From Flavilitoribacter nigricans DSM 23189 = NBRC 102662 (GTDB lineage Bacteria > Bacteroidota > Bacteroidia > Chitinophagales > Saprospiraceae): a stretch of 64,000 nt of DNA. The notes beneath the pieces are model-generated. The model did not search any database. It saw only the letters and a list, made by a program, of their open reading frames with translations, and had not been told where the DNA came from. A program made the translations under genes and the position numbers. The DNA is taken from assembly GCF_002646595.1 (NCBI RefSeq), contig NZ_PDUD01000048.1, positions 1-64,000 on the forward strand, read 5' to 3'. Shown here piece by piece: positions 1 to 8,322 of this stretch. Each line of letters begins with the position of its first letter. Position 1 is the stretch's first letter.

Positions 1-118
1 CCCGTTTGGCCTTATATTGTGATGTACTCATTTCGGATTGTTTTATGATTCAGCACCACAAAATTCTCCGTTTTGAGTACATCTTGTATTATTTACGAGT
101 AGGTTTTAAAACAGTCTC
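1..118. mobile_element. Right end of a truncated insertion sequence (IS5-like, inferred)
   Basis: The terminal 18 bases, AGGTTTTAAAACAGTCTC at 101-118, are identical to one end of the small element at 37956-38235 and are followed by TTA, the same 3-bp target seen there. The inside (1-100) shows no similarity to that element and no long ORF, so the body of the IS lies outside the window. A TTA target fits IS5/IS1031-type elements (TNA duplication); the family is an inference. The element interrupts the gene fragment that follows. Confidence 0.55.
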
Positions 119-433
119 TTAGGGCTCTTTGAACAAATACAAAATAGCCGTTTTTATTTACAATTAAAGAACCCCTATCAACGATTTAAATCCTCAATGT
201 GGGTTTTCCATTTTTCGATTCTACAGCATATACATTTAAGGTATCTACTATACAAAAAGGACCTGCTTCCTAAAAAACTGGTCCACTTTTTAAAAGAAGC
301 AACCAAACAAAATATTTTGGAATCGGACGGTGGTTCATGGCGCTTTCGCCATCGTATTATACAAGATCATTTGGCCAAGCATTGGGTAGTAGAGTATTCA
401 ACAAGAGAAGAAGAAGCCGTTCAGGAGATATAA
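119..433 (+). pseudogene. C-terminal fragment of a NACHT/STAND-type NTPase, cut by an IS
   Basis: The reading frame is open from position 110, inside the IS end, to the stop at 431-433, so coding sequence runs right up to the IS boundary with no start of its own (the first ATG is at 197). The visible protein includes NPYQRFK, LRYLLY and FRHRIIQDHLA. Arrays of this kind close the region after the NTPase domain in bacterial NACHT/STAND proteins, often signalling or defence ATPases. No Walker motifs are left, so it cannot be active as an NTPase. It is best read as the tail of a larger gene disrupted by the IS. The family call rests on the FRHRIIQDHLA-type motif and the spacing around it. Confidence 0.5.
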
Positions 434-772
434 ACCATTTTATGATAATTCACCTAATACCCCCAATCATTATGCACTCATACACTATAGTTTAAAGCTT
501 GTTTAGTGATGTCGGGTAAAATATGGCCTCTCGAGTAAGAAGTTGAATGCTATAGACTAAAGAATCTACTCTATCGACCAGAATATCTACTCATATTCGT
601 GGTTTGCTCGGCATAAAGTGAAAATTCTGTACAGCTTCATTATTGTTTGGTTTTTCACTTTTATTAAAAAGCTTCAATTAACGATACCGAATAGTAATTG
701 CCTGCAATGCTTTTTCCCTATTGAAAGAACACAAGAAGGGAAAAAAGCGTATAATCGAGAAAAAAAATCCGG
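434..772. other. Intergenic region, no gene seen
   Basis: This AT-rich stretch between the NACHT fragment and mqo has no convincing ORF on either strand. An A-rich purine stretch just before 773 could serve as the ribosome-binding region for mqo. I find no exact TAnnTTTG promoter here. Confidence 0.5.
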
Positions 773-2251
773 ATGTTGACAAGAACGGAATTTACGCTCA
801 TTGGGGCCGGTATCATGAGTGCGACCCTGGGGGTGCTGCTGAAGCAATTGGTACCCAACGCCACCATCGTCATATTCGAACGGCTCGATCAGGTTGGTGC
901 AGAGAGTTCCGATGCCTGGAATAATGCCGGCACCGGGCATTCGGCTTTTTGCGAGCTTAACTACACGCCCGAGCGCGAGGACGGCACCATTGATATTTCC
1001 AAAGCGCTGAAGATCAGTGAGGCCTTTGAAGTATCCAAACAATTGTGGGCTTATCTGAAGGAGAATGAGCTGGTCACTACGGGGTACCCTTTCATCAATG
1101 ATATCGATCATATGAGCTTCGTATGGGGCCCGGAGAATATAACTTTTCTCAGGAAGCGCCACGAAGCGATGGTGCAGTACGAGATGTTCGCCGATATGCA
1201 ATTCTCTACTTCCTTTTCGGAAATTGCCGAATGGGTCCCGCTGATGATGGACGGTCGCGATCCGGAAGAACAGGTCGCTGCCACACGCATGGCTATCGGC
1301 ACGGACGTCAATTTTGGGGCCATCACCCGGGGCATGATCGACTATTTGCGCGGTTGTGACGGGGTGGAATTACACTTAGGACACGAGGTGGAAGACCTGA
1401 CTCAGGAACGGCACGGCACCTGGAACGTGGCAGTAAAAGACCTGCATCAAAAGAAGAACAGGGCCGTCCATAGCCGGTTCGTATTCATCGGTGCCGGTGG
1501 CGGGGCTTTGCCGCTGCTGGATAAATCCGAAATTCGACAAGGTAAAGGATACGCAGGTTTCCCGATCAGTGGTCAGTTTTTGCGCTGCACCGATCCGGAT
1601 GTGGTAGCCCGGCACGAAGCCAAGGTGTACGGTAAGGCAGCAGAAGGTTCACCACCCATGTCTGTACCGCACCTGGATACGCGTTTGTTGGACGGTGAAC
1701 GCTCGCTACTGTTTGGCCCATATGCCGGTTTTTCCACTAAATTCCTGAAGAATGGTTCTTACTTCGATCTGCCGCTTTCTATAGAGATGCACAATGTATG
1801 GCCAATGTTATCGGCCGGTGTTAAGAATATTCCACTGACCAAATACCTGGTGGAGCAAGTTTTTCAATCTCAGGAAAATCGTTTCGAAGCCCTACAACAA
1901 TTCTACCCCAAAGCACGCTTTGAAGACTGGAAACTGATCACTGCCGGCCAACGGGTGCAGATCATCAAACGCAATAGTAAAGGGGGCGGAGTACTGCAGT
2001 TCGGCACCGAGATCGTTAGCGGTTCTGATCGCACGATCGCAGCCTTGTTGGGGGCTTCGCCCGGAGCCTCTACTTCGGTTTCCATTATGCTGGATGTGCT
2101 GGCCATCTGTTTTCCGGACGAAATGAAATCAACTGTTTGGCAGGAGCGACTGATGAAAATGATCCCGAGTTATGGACAATCGCTGATCAATAACGGGGCG
2201 CTTTGCCGCCAGATGCGGGAGTATACGACGGAGGTACTTAAGCTAGCTTGA
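773..2251 (+). CDS. mqo: Malate:quinone oxidoreductase
   Basis: Membrane-associated FAD enzyme that oxidises malate to oxaloacetate and passes the electrons to quinone, bypassing NAD-linked malate dehydrogenase in the TCA cycle. The 492-residue length is normal for the family. The N-terminus carries the FAD-binding LIGAGIMSATL motif at about residues 9-19, followed by the conserved DAWNNAGTGHSA segment; the C-terminal ALLGASPGASTSV segment is also typical. The start at 773 places the Rossmann motif immediately after the N-terminus, as usual. It stands alone, with a receiver-domain gene convergent downstream. This is a housekeeping enzyme and nothing in it looks damaged. Confidence 0.95.
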   Translation: MLTRTEFTLIGAGIMSATLGVLLKQLVPNATIVIFERLDQVGAESSDAWNNAGTGHSAFCELNYTPEREDGTIDISKALKISEAFEVSKQLWAYLKENELVTTGYPFINDIDHMSFVWGPENITFLRKRHEAMVQYEMFADMQFSTSFSEIAEWVPLMMDGRDPEEQVAATRMAIGTDVNFGAITRGMIDYLRGCDGVELHLGHEVEDLTQERHGTWNVAVKDLHQKKNRAVHSRFVFIGAGGGALPLLDKSEIRQGKGYAGFPISGQFLRCTDPDVVARHEAKVYGKAAEGSPPMSVPHLDTRLLDGERSLLFGPYAGFSTKFLKNGSYFDLPLSIEMHNVWPMLSAGVKNIPLTKYLVEQVFQSQENRFEALQQFYPKARFEDWKLITAGQRVQIIKRNSKGGGVLQFGTEIVSGSDRTIAALLGASPGASTSVSIMLDVLAICFPDEMKSTVWQERLMKMIPSYGQSLINNGALCRQMREYTTEVLKLA

Positions 2252-2324
2252 GGAGGTGTTTTCTTCATTGTAGGATACTTGTTTTAAGAGCCCCAATTAG
2301 TTGTAATTTTTAAGCCAATCTCTG

Positions 2325-2693
2325 TTAAAGTATACTAGCTACTTTTTCCTGTACTTTCTCAGCGGAAAGAGGTTTTCTCAAAAAATCAGAAGCGCCTACG
2401 GCTTCAGCTAGCCGATCAATGTCATCATAATTACCAGACATTAATATGATAGGAAGCCCTTTAAATTTATCCTTTATTCGAATAATTTGAGTCAGGTAAT
2501 CACCATCTACATCAGGAAGTAAAGTATTGATCAGAAGCAAGTCAGGAAGGACAGGACTGCGCTTTAAGTAGTTTAAGACTTCTCTGCCGCACCGTTTAAG
2601 GATAATCTCAATGTGGGTGTGCTGTTGAAGCGTTCTGGACAGAAGTTGGGTAGTCTTTTGATCTATATCACAAACAAGGAGTTTCTTTTTCAT
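2325..2693 (-). CDS. Single-domain response-regulator-like protein with Asn at the phospho-acceptor site
   Basis: A stand-alone receiver domain of 122 residues. The start is taken at 2693 (MKKKLLVCDID), because the 18 residues upstream in the open frame are not domain-like. The acidic pair (D9, D11), the Ser of LMSGN and the Lys of RKPLS are present. At the usual Asp, in the segment LLINTLLPDVDG, the residue is Asn56, four residues before the conserved Pro, so ordinary phosphorylation is not expected. It may be a pseudo-receiver acting by protein contact. No kinase gene is nearby, and no output domain is present. Convergent with mqo. Confidence 0.75.
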   Translation of the reverse strand: MKKKLLVCDIDQKTTQLLSRTLQQHTHIEIILKRCGREVLNYLKRSPVLPDLLLINTLLPDVDGDYLTQIIRIKDKFKGLPIILMSGNYDDIDRLAEAVGASDFLRKPLSAEKVQEKVASIL

Positions 2694-2796
2694 GATAATG
2701 GGATTTTTGACGCCTACATGGATAAATAAAAAGTTCAATAAAGTCAAGCTTTAAAGAAATGTTCTAGCGGATTTTCCGAGGAAAAAACAGGGAAAA

Positions 2797-2973
2797 GGCT
2801 TTAAGATAGTTACCAATTGCTTTCTTACTCCGATGGGTGTCATGCTGGCGCTCGATAAGGTTCCGGTAAACGTGAAACAGGATATTTTGGGCCACCAATT
2901 CCCGGAAAGTACTCAGATCTATATGCAGGTTTTAGGCGATGATCGGCGGCAGCTAATCTCCAATGTCTGGTAG
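2797..2973 (+). pseudogene. Remnant of the C-terminal part of a tyrosine recombinase
   Basis: A frame of 59 codons ends at the stop 2971-2973 and reads ...VPVNVKQDILGHQFPESTQIY..., matching the LGH...TTQIY catalytic end of phage-type integrases, with a typical short tail after it. The catalytic Arg and the HxxR box are missing, and there is no start codon with a usable leader. The stretch is too short for an active enzyme. It marks an earlier mobile element here and is not part of the Tn3 element further on, whose recombinase is intact. Confidence 0.55.
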
Positions 2974-3140
2974 TTTGGACAGGTGGATTTTTCCTTTTGG
3001 ACCAACGAAAAAAGAAAACATTTATTCTTTGATATTTTGTAGCTTTGAAAAGCTTTTAATGCCTGCATTTTCTATATTTAAGCACATCGTTCTACCGTCG
3101 GAAAATTGCCTACTAGGACAACAAATTTAAGGACATTATT

Positions 3141-3425
3141 ATGATAACTCTTCGTATCGAACATAAAGTGTCGGACTATGATGGGTGGAAAAAAGCATTT
3201 GACAATGATCCCATCAACCGCAAAAAATCTGGTGTGAAGCGGTATCGAATTTACCGTCCAACAGACGATGAAAATTATGTAATAATTGAACTCGATTTTG
3301 ACAATATAGAACAAGCACATTCGACGCAGATTGCCCTGCATAAATTGTTTGGAATGATTGAAGGTAAGTTGGTTTTTGGTGGTAAGACCAAAATTCTGAC
3401 TATGATAGAAATAACTGAATCATAA
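3141..3425 (+). CDS. Small dimeric alpha/beta-barrel (ABM-like) protein of unknown role
   Basis: A 94-residue protein opening with MITLRIEHKVSDYDGWKKAF, the pattern of antibiotic-biosynthesis-monooxygenase-like ferredoxin folds (strand, then a helix with D-x-W). No catalytic residues can be assigned. A -7-like TAGCTTTG lies at 3040-3047, but no good -33 TTG precedes it. The next gene starts a few bases after the stop, so the two are probably one transcript. Many family members act as small oxygenases or dimeric binding proteins; a specific function cannot be given. Confidence 0.65.
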   Translation: MITLRIEHKVSDYDGWKKAFDNDPINRKKSGVKRYRIYRPTDDENYVIIELDFDNIEQAHSTQIALHKLFGMIEGKLVFGGKTKILTMIEITES

Positions 3426-3431
3426 AAAGTG

Positions 3432-3914
3432 ATGTTGAACATTAAATCTACCGTTCGCTTTATCAATATCACGCTTGCTGCTTTACTGGCAGGAACAAGC
3501 TTTGGTATATGGGTTGGATTCAATCCGAAAAATTACACTGCTTCGACCTATCTGGAGCAACAGCAGCATCTTGTTCAGTCGCTAAACACATTGATGGTTT
3601 CCATGGTAATCTTGGTAACACTTGTATCCATAGTGTCGGCTTATCAACAGAGGCAGAACAAACCTGTATTTATCACCTTACTGTTTGCAGCAGCATTTTT
3701 TGCATCGTGCATTTTCATTTCCCGATTCGGCAATCTTCCTATCCAGACTGAAATGCTAACATGGACACTGGAATCTCTTCCTGAAAATTGGATGGATCTT
3801 CGCGATAAATGGTGGAACTTGCACATTATCCGGACAATTGCCGAACTCGTGGGACTAAGTCTAGTTGTTTTGACGAATGTAAGTAATCAGACCACAAGGT
3901 TAGAAGAGATGTAG
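3432..3914 (+). CDS. DUF1772-like integral membrane protein
   Basis: About 160 residues with four hydrophobic segments: near the N-terminus (ITLAALLAGTSFGIWVG), TLMVSMVILVTLVSIVSA, ITLLFAAAFFASCIFIS and a last one near the C-terminus. The FGNLPIQTEMLTW segment between the third and fourth helices fits the DUF1772 (anthrone-oxygenase-like) family. A GTG at 3429 is also possible; ATG at 3432 is preferred. It follows the ABM-like gene by 6 bases and likely forms an operon with it. The biochemical function is unknown. Confidence 0.65.
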   Translation: MLNIKSTVRFINITLAALLAGTSFGIWVGFNPKNYTASTYLEQQQHLVQSLNTLMVSMVILVTLVSIVSAYQQRQNKPVFITLLFAAAFFASCIFISRFGNLPIQTEMLTWTLESLPENWMDLRDKWWNLHIIRTIAELVGLSLVVLTNVSNQTTRLEEM

Positions 3915-4286
3915 AACGTCTAATCCCTATTTTAATATATGTTCCGTTTTCTCCAACGGATCGCGAAACGGTTGGAGAGAACAGGAACTGATCATTCACA
4001 ACGCGGAGGCAGGGATCATGATGGTGCGGGCCCGCGGCCGATAGCATGAACGATGAGCTAAATTCTGCACGATGTTGCAGGCTATTGTGCAGGCTCACCT
4101 CTGGAAGCAACTCGACAGTTTGTTTGAAAACATATTCTACTTAACATAAACTTAATTATAGGCTAATTAAAATCAATTGAAAATCAGGGCATTATATCTA
4201 ATTATAGGCATCCGTCTAAGGTTGGACAGCGGCAAAAAATGGTTTTAGCAAAAAATGCTAAATTGTGACAATCCAAAATTCGACCC
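3915..4286. other. Intergenic region with one hairpin
   Basis: There is no convincing gene. Position 3950-3957 (TCTCCAAC) pairs with 3971-3978 (GTTGGAGA), about 36 bases after the DUF1772 stop, and could form a weak transcript end, though no T-run follows. A GC-rich palindromic patch (GCGGGCCCGCGGCC) lies near 4027. The last 100 bases, up to the transposase fragment, may hold an end of that insertion sequence, but I cannot define its border. Confidence 0.4.
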
Positions 4287-4923
4287 GTGTTAAAGCAACT
4301 ATGGTTACGGTTGAGTGCTCACCGCAAAAAGCATCCGAAACAGAGTATCCGACAAATGAGCCGCCAAACGGCTATACCTAAAAGCAGCGTTCATTACCAT
4401 TTACATCGTGAAAATCAACGCCATCAATTTCCGGAATCTGTATTCTGGGACAGTGAGGCCGGTCAAAATTTTCTCAAACGACTCATCACCAGTGCTATTT
4501 ATACCTTTGGAGTTAAAGGGGGTGTCGGTGCTGGACGTATTGAAGAATTCATGAGGAAGCTACGGATCCAAACCCATGTCGGGATATCAGAGAGTTCAAT
4601 TTATCGGCAAATGAAAGCAATTGAACTATCAATTTTGAAATATAAGGAATTACGCGAACTAGATTTGGCAGACCAAGCCACTAATCAATTGGAGCACCTG
4701 GAAGTAGTTCTTGGATTAGATGAAACTTGGCTAGATACCATGCTTTTGGTTTGCCAGGAATTGAGTAGTGGTTACCTTTTTTTGAAGTCCCAAAAGATAA
4801 ACGAGATACAAAAAGCTGGTGGGATCAACTCCAGAAAAGCTTAGCAAAATATAACTGTAGCGTCAAATTGCTGGTCAGTGACAGAGCCACTGCCTTGGTG
4901 CAATTGGGGGATGAGGATTATTT
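4287..4923 (+). pseudogene. Frameshifted and truncated IS transposase (DUF6399-like)
   Basis: The frame starting with GTG at 4287 codes for an N-terminal helix-turn-helix region (SRQTAIPKSSVHYHL), a FGVKGGVGAGRIEEF motif, a GISESSIYRQMKAIE helix and the catalytic-core-like VLGLDETWLDTMLL. Around 4775-4785, at the run of T before GAAGTC, the similarity switches to another frame, which reads KSWWDQLQKSLAKYNC and LLVSDRATALVQLG until it meets the Tn3 inverted repeat at about 4924. It is therefore both frameshifted and cut. The missing C-terminal half is not found on the far side of the transposon. The family name is moderately certain. Confidence 0.6.
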
Positions 4924-4962
4924 TGGTCCTAACTCTACAAAAGGATAAAATGTCCCACTTTT
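4924..4962. repeat. Left inverted repeat of the Tn3-family element
   Basis: It matches the reverse complement of 12310-12348: the shared inner block CTCTACAAAAGGATAAAATG is followed by TCCCACTTTT. The outermost bases read TGGTCCTAAC against GGGTCATAGC at the other end, so the outer tip has three or four substitutions. Confidence 0.8.
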
Positions 4963-5005
4963 CCTGTTCTGCTCATGCGCTTCAGATTTAATGTTCTAAA
5001 TTTTG

Positions 5006-5875
5006 CTATTTAAGACCATCCTTTAAAAAAGGAACCATACTTGCCCAAACCGCTTCAAAGTTTTCCATGAAAACAACATGGCCTGTGTTTGGAATAATGC
5101 TCAGCTGGCTATTCGGTATCATGTTGTATGCATTAATGACGGTTGGTAATGGTGCGTTGCGGTCGAGTTCTCCTGACATAAGCAAAACTGGACATTTAAT
5201 CGACATAAACAACGCTTTGCCTGCTACCATTGTATTGTAAAAGTCGGCCATAGCCAACCAGAATTCTTCAATCCTTCCGGGTTCCGGCATCAGGGCCAAC
5301 TTTTGTCTCCAGAACTCACTTTCTAGGTTTACTGTCTCTTTAGTTAATGGCACTACTTTGCGCAAACCGGGTTTTTGCTCACCGGCGCCAATAGCAATTA
5401 GCTTTTTTACCCGCTCGGGATACATACTGGCCACTTTGTAACCGGTATAGGCTCCGTCGCTAAACCCCAATATGATAACACTGTCTTGTGTTACTGCATT
5501 AACTACCTCCATCACATCATTTGCTTTTAGCTCATAAGTAATAGGGGCTGTGCCAATTTCAGATTTACCATGTCCACGGGTAGCCATGGCGATGACCTGG
5601 TAATTGGGCTTCAGGTTTTCAATGAATTCAGCCATTTCACCAATCGATCCCATTAATCCGCCATGTAGCAATATGATGGGCTGCCCGCTACCATAAAGCT
5701 CGTAGTAAATTTTGGCATCACCGGCTTGTACATATTGCCCGGCCTCCTGATTTACCCCATAGACAATTTTATTTCCTTCATTGGACGCTTGAGAATTCCT
5801 TCCCGGATTGTTTTGAGCATGAACATTAGAGAAAGCCAAGATAATGGATAGCACTAAAAATAATTTTGACCACAT
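5006..5875 (-). CDS. Exported alpha/beta hydrolase
   Basis: A 289-residue protein with a signal peptide (residues 1-20, ending HAQ). The catalytic triad is visible: nucleophile Ser139 in GFSDG, Asp238 in GELDRNAP and His266 in NTGHVVF; the oxyanion segment is LLHGG at about 69-73. The fold is that of periplasmic or secreted esterase/lactonase-type hydrolases; the substrate cannot be read from the sequence. It is the last gene of the three-gene passenger operon of the transposon, 19 bases after the LamG-DinB gene, so it is likely co-expressed with that protein and the SnoaL-like lipoprotein. Confidence 0.8.
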   Translation of the reverse strand: MWSKLFLVLSIILAFSNVHAQNNPGRNSQASNEGNKIVYGVNQEAGQYVQAGDAKIYYELYGSGQPIILLHGGLMGSIGEMAEFIENLKPNYQVIAMATRGHGKSEIGTAPITYELKANDVMEVVNAVTQDSVIILGFSDGAYTGYKVASMYPERVKKLIAIGAGEQKPGLRKVVPLTKETVNLESEFWRQKLALMPEPGRIEEFWLAMADFYNTMVAGKALFMSIKCPVLLMSGELDRNAPLPTVINAYNMIPNSQLSIIPNTGHVVFMENFEAVWASMVPFLKDGLK

Positions 5876-5894
5876 GTTTTCTACTTATAGATTG

Positions 5895-7061
5895 TTAAAA
5901 CAATTTTTCCTGCGGCGGCTTGACTCCGGCCAAACGAAGATAGACCGTCGTTTGGCCCCTGTGGTGCGTTTGATGCTCAAAGCATTTAGCTAAGGCTGTT
6001 CCTTTGCTCATCTCAAACCGACCGAATAGTTGCACGCTTTCATTCAATTGATCAGCCGTCATTTTCCGAATGTTATCAATAACGAAATCATAGCCCGCCA
6101 TGACCAATTTCGTCACGTTTTCCTTTGATTTATCAGCTGTATTTTCGGACTCACCGCGGCCAATTGGGTTTTCGACACCGGTTGCCGCTGAAGCAAAACC
6201 ATAGTTGGCATCTGTTAAATGCAACATTTGCTCGGCAAAGGAGCGCATTTCAGGTGTTGGTTTTAATCCATAACTCGATTCAGGCATGGCATCAAGGTAT
6301 TCTTTGGTGTAGGCTTTAGCGCGTTCCCAGTCTTTGACGATATCATTCACGGGATCTTGCAGGGAGGTTACCTTTAAATCTTTAAAATAGCCGATGGTGC
6401 CCATATCCACATATAAGCCGATACCGCCATGTGAACTGGTGCTCAGCATGGAGTCCACAACAAAAGTGGAATATTTGGCGTCATTGACGAACATCTCCGC
6501 CTTTTTGCCATTTACTTCGATGCGCATGGTTATCCACTCATGAATGTCCACCGGAGCGGAGGTTTCATACTTTCCGGGGTGTGCTTTCCGCAAGGTCTCG
6601 AACTTATAATCCGGGTAGGCATAATATTGAACTGTATGGTTCCTCGATCGCTGGTTGTCGGAACGCCCGACCTTGGGCCGCAAATAAATGGACTCATAGG
6701 CTTTTTCATTTTCACCAACCCTGAATGCAACGCCAATAAAGCCTTGTGCATGCTGATAATCCTGGGGCATCGGGTCTTGCAGTTGGCTATACATTTTTAC
6801 TTCAATAGTACCGTTTTCAAAATCCAAATCGGCCAATCTGGCAAATGTCGGCTCATCAACCGTAGCCTCCAACCTGGCTTCATCAAAAGGGATGGCATTC
6901 AGATCCCGCTCTATTTTCAGGACTTTTTCACCCTGAAATTCTATGATGGAACCGGTAACGTTTTTCAATTCAAACTCTTGCTCACCCAACTTGAGTTTTT
7001 GTCCGTAAGTGTTATCAATCGTCAGGCTTAATAGAATGAGGATAATCAGGATATTTTTCAT
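5895..7061 (-). CDS. Exported fusion of a LamG-like domain with a DinB-family domain
   Basis: A 388-residue protein with an N-terminal signal peptide (ends TYGQ). Residues about 40-235 look like a concanavalin-type beta-sandwich (FENGTIEVKMYSQ, GFIGVAFRVGENE, HEWITMRIEVNGKKAEMFVN, GGIGLYVDMGTIGYFKDLKV). Residues about 240-388 are a DinB four-helix domain with the possible metal-binding histidines of MLHLTDANY and EHQTHHRGQTTVYLR. DinB proteins are usually cytosolic metal-dependent thiol transferases or hydrolases, so an exported LamG-DinB fusion is unusual. It sits three bases after the SnoaL-like gene in the same transcript. Confidence 0.7.
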   Translation of the reverse strand: MKNILIILILLSLTIDNTYGQKLKLGEQEFELKNVTGSIIEFQGEKVLKIERDLNAIPFDEARLEATVDEPTFARLADLDFENGTIEVKMYSQLQDPMPQDYQHAQGFIGVAFRVGENEKAYESIYLRPKVGRSDNQRSRNHTVQYYAYPDYKFETLRKAHPGKYETSAPVDIHEWITMRIEVNGKKAEMFVNDAKYSTFVVDSMLSTSSHGGIGLYVDMGTIGYFKDLKVTSLQDPVNDIVKDWERAKAYTKEYLDAMPESSYGLKPTPEMRSFAEQMLHLTDANYGFASAATGVENPIGRGESENTADKSKENVTKLVMAGYDFVIDNIRKMTADQLNESVQLFGRFEMSKGTALAKCFEHQTHHRGQTTVYLRLAGVKPPQEKLF

Positions 7062-7064
7062 TTT

Positions 7065-7541
7065 TTACGATTTAGTTTTGTTAAACATGTATCGGGCAAT
7101 TTTCCAATCACCATCCATTTTTTCAAAAACAAATAATTCTCTATTCTCTTCCGGTACTGTTTCGCCCGTTGCCTGAATCAAGGTTGTACCTTTTGAGCTG
7201 GACGTAACATAGGCAAAATCTTCCTCGACCAGAATTTCATCGATATAGAATTCAATATTTAACTGTATTTGAGAAAAAATGAACTCGTAAGATTTCAGAA
7301 TGTTATCTGCCCCAATGGCAGAAGGAGCTCCTGATGGCATGAATATGCCGTCTTTTGCATAAAGACTTTGCGCTAATTTCGCATCGGAAGTATTGAGGGA
7401 TTTTTTGTAGTCTTCCAATAGGTTTCCGATTCTTTCTTTTTCCAATTTAACCATAACATCTTTGTTTTCGGATTGATTCGGATCTTGATTGCAAGAAGCC
7501 AGTAACAGCATGGCAAATGCAACGGTCAATAATCGTTTCAT
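7065..7541 (-). CDS. SnoaL/DUF4440-like lipoprotein
   Basis: 158 residues with a lipoprotein signal (LLLASC at about 16-21), followed by a nuclear-transport-factor-2-like fold: the helix IGNLLEDYKKSLNTSDAKL, the loop YAKDGIFMPSGAPSAIG and the strands VTSSSKGTTLIQATG and WKIARYMFNKT. This resembles the SgcJ/EcaC and YybH-like ketosteroid-isomerase families, which may be enzymes or binding proteins. It is the first gene of the passenger operon and lies just downstream of two direct repeats that may be an operator. No catalytic assignment can be made. Confidence 0.7.
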   Translation of the reverse strand: MKRLLTVAFAMLLLASCNQDPNQSENKDVMVKLEKERIGNLLEDYKKSLNTSDAKLAQSLYAKDGIFMPSGAPSAIGADNILKSYEFIFSQIQLNIEFYIDEILVEEDFAYVTSSSKGTTLIQATGETVPEENRELFVFEKMDGDWKIARYMFNKTKS

Positions 7542-7608
7542 TCTACAATGATTTGATTTGATGATGAATTACATCACAAAGATGAGGTGCTTTGATAGCT
7601 TGCACCAA

Positions 7609-7645
7609 TAAGGTAGTTTAAGAAAGAATCTTAAGGTAGTTTAAG
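7609..7645. promoter_or_regulatory. Pair of 14-bp direct repeats, candidate operator of the passenger operon
   Basis: TAAGGTAGTTTAAG occurs exactly at 7609-7622 and again at 7632-7645, 23 bases apart (about two helical turns). The pair lies upstream of the minus-strand SnoaL-DinB-hydrolase operon; the second copy overlaps the end of the Crp/Fnr gene. Binding by that neighbouring regulator is an inference. Confidence 0.45.
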
Positions 7646-8222
7646 ATTTTGCTAGTCTTTTTCGAATGGTACTCAGGAATTCGGGTGTTATTCCAAGGTA
7701 AGACGCAATTTGTACATTTGAAATGCGATTGAACAAGAAGGGATAGCGATCCATAAAATCTAGATATCGCTCCTCTGCAGTGGAGCTGATATTTTGCATG
7801 ACTCTTCTTTGACAGGCTATTAATGCGTTTTCAGATAAAACTCTGAAAATTCGATTGAACTTGGGGTAGTTTACAAACAAATTGAACTGGTCTTCTCTGT
7901 TGATTTGAAGAATCATAGAATTCTCCATGGCTTCAATATTCAACCGACTCGGCTCATCAGAATAGAAACTATTCATATCAATCACCCACCAATTTTCTAT
8001 TGCAAACTGTAGATTGTGCTCTTTACCATTTTCATCTACCATATACATTCTTAGGCAACCTTCCACGACGAATGAGTTATGTTTGCAAATATCTCCTTCC
8101 TGAAGAAGGAACTGCCTTCTTCTTACTTTTTTTTCCTTAACCACAGTTTTCAGAAAGACTATTTCCTTTTCATTTAAAGGTAAATGTTTTGAAAGATAGG
8201 ATATAAGTGGCTCAATCTTCAT
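7641..8222 (-). CDS. Crp/Fnr-family transcriptional regulator
   Basis: 193 residues: an N-terminal cyclic-nucleotide-binding-like beta roll (FLLQEGDICKHNSFVVEGCLRMY at about 37-60) and a C-terminal winged helix (NVQIASYLGITPEFLSTIRKRL). No Cys cluster of the FNR type is visible; the proteins of this Bacteroidota subgroup usually have no known ligand. It is transcribed in the same direction as, and directly upstream of, the three passenger genes, so it is the likely controller of that operon. It is carried inside the transposon and would move with its targets. Confidence 0.85.
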   Translation of the reverse strand: MKIEPLISYLSKHLPLNEKEIVFLKTVVKEKKVRRRQFLLQEGDICKHNSFVVEGCLRMYMVDENGKEHNLQFAIENWWVIDMNSFYSDEPSRLNIEAMENSMILQINREDQFNLFVNYPKFNRIFRVLSENALIACQRRVMQNISSTAEERYLDFMDRYPFLFNRISNVQIASYLGITPEFLSTIRKRLAKS

Positions 8223-8322
8223 TTTTCTGATTTTGATCTACAACTATTGGCGCAAAGGCTTCTATTTTAAGTAGTTTCTATTTTCATTTGCTTTTGCTGA
8301 ATTGACCATTTTGTCGAACCAT

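Noticed and set aside
674-1201. 175-residue minus-strand ORF
   Set aside because: It lies opposite the mqo gene and has no domain signal; mqo is strongly supported.
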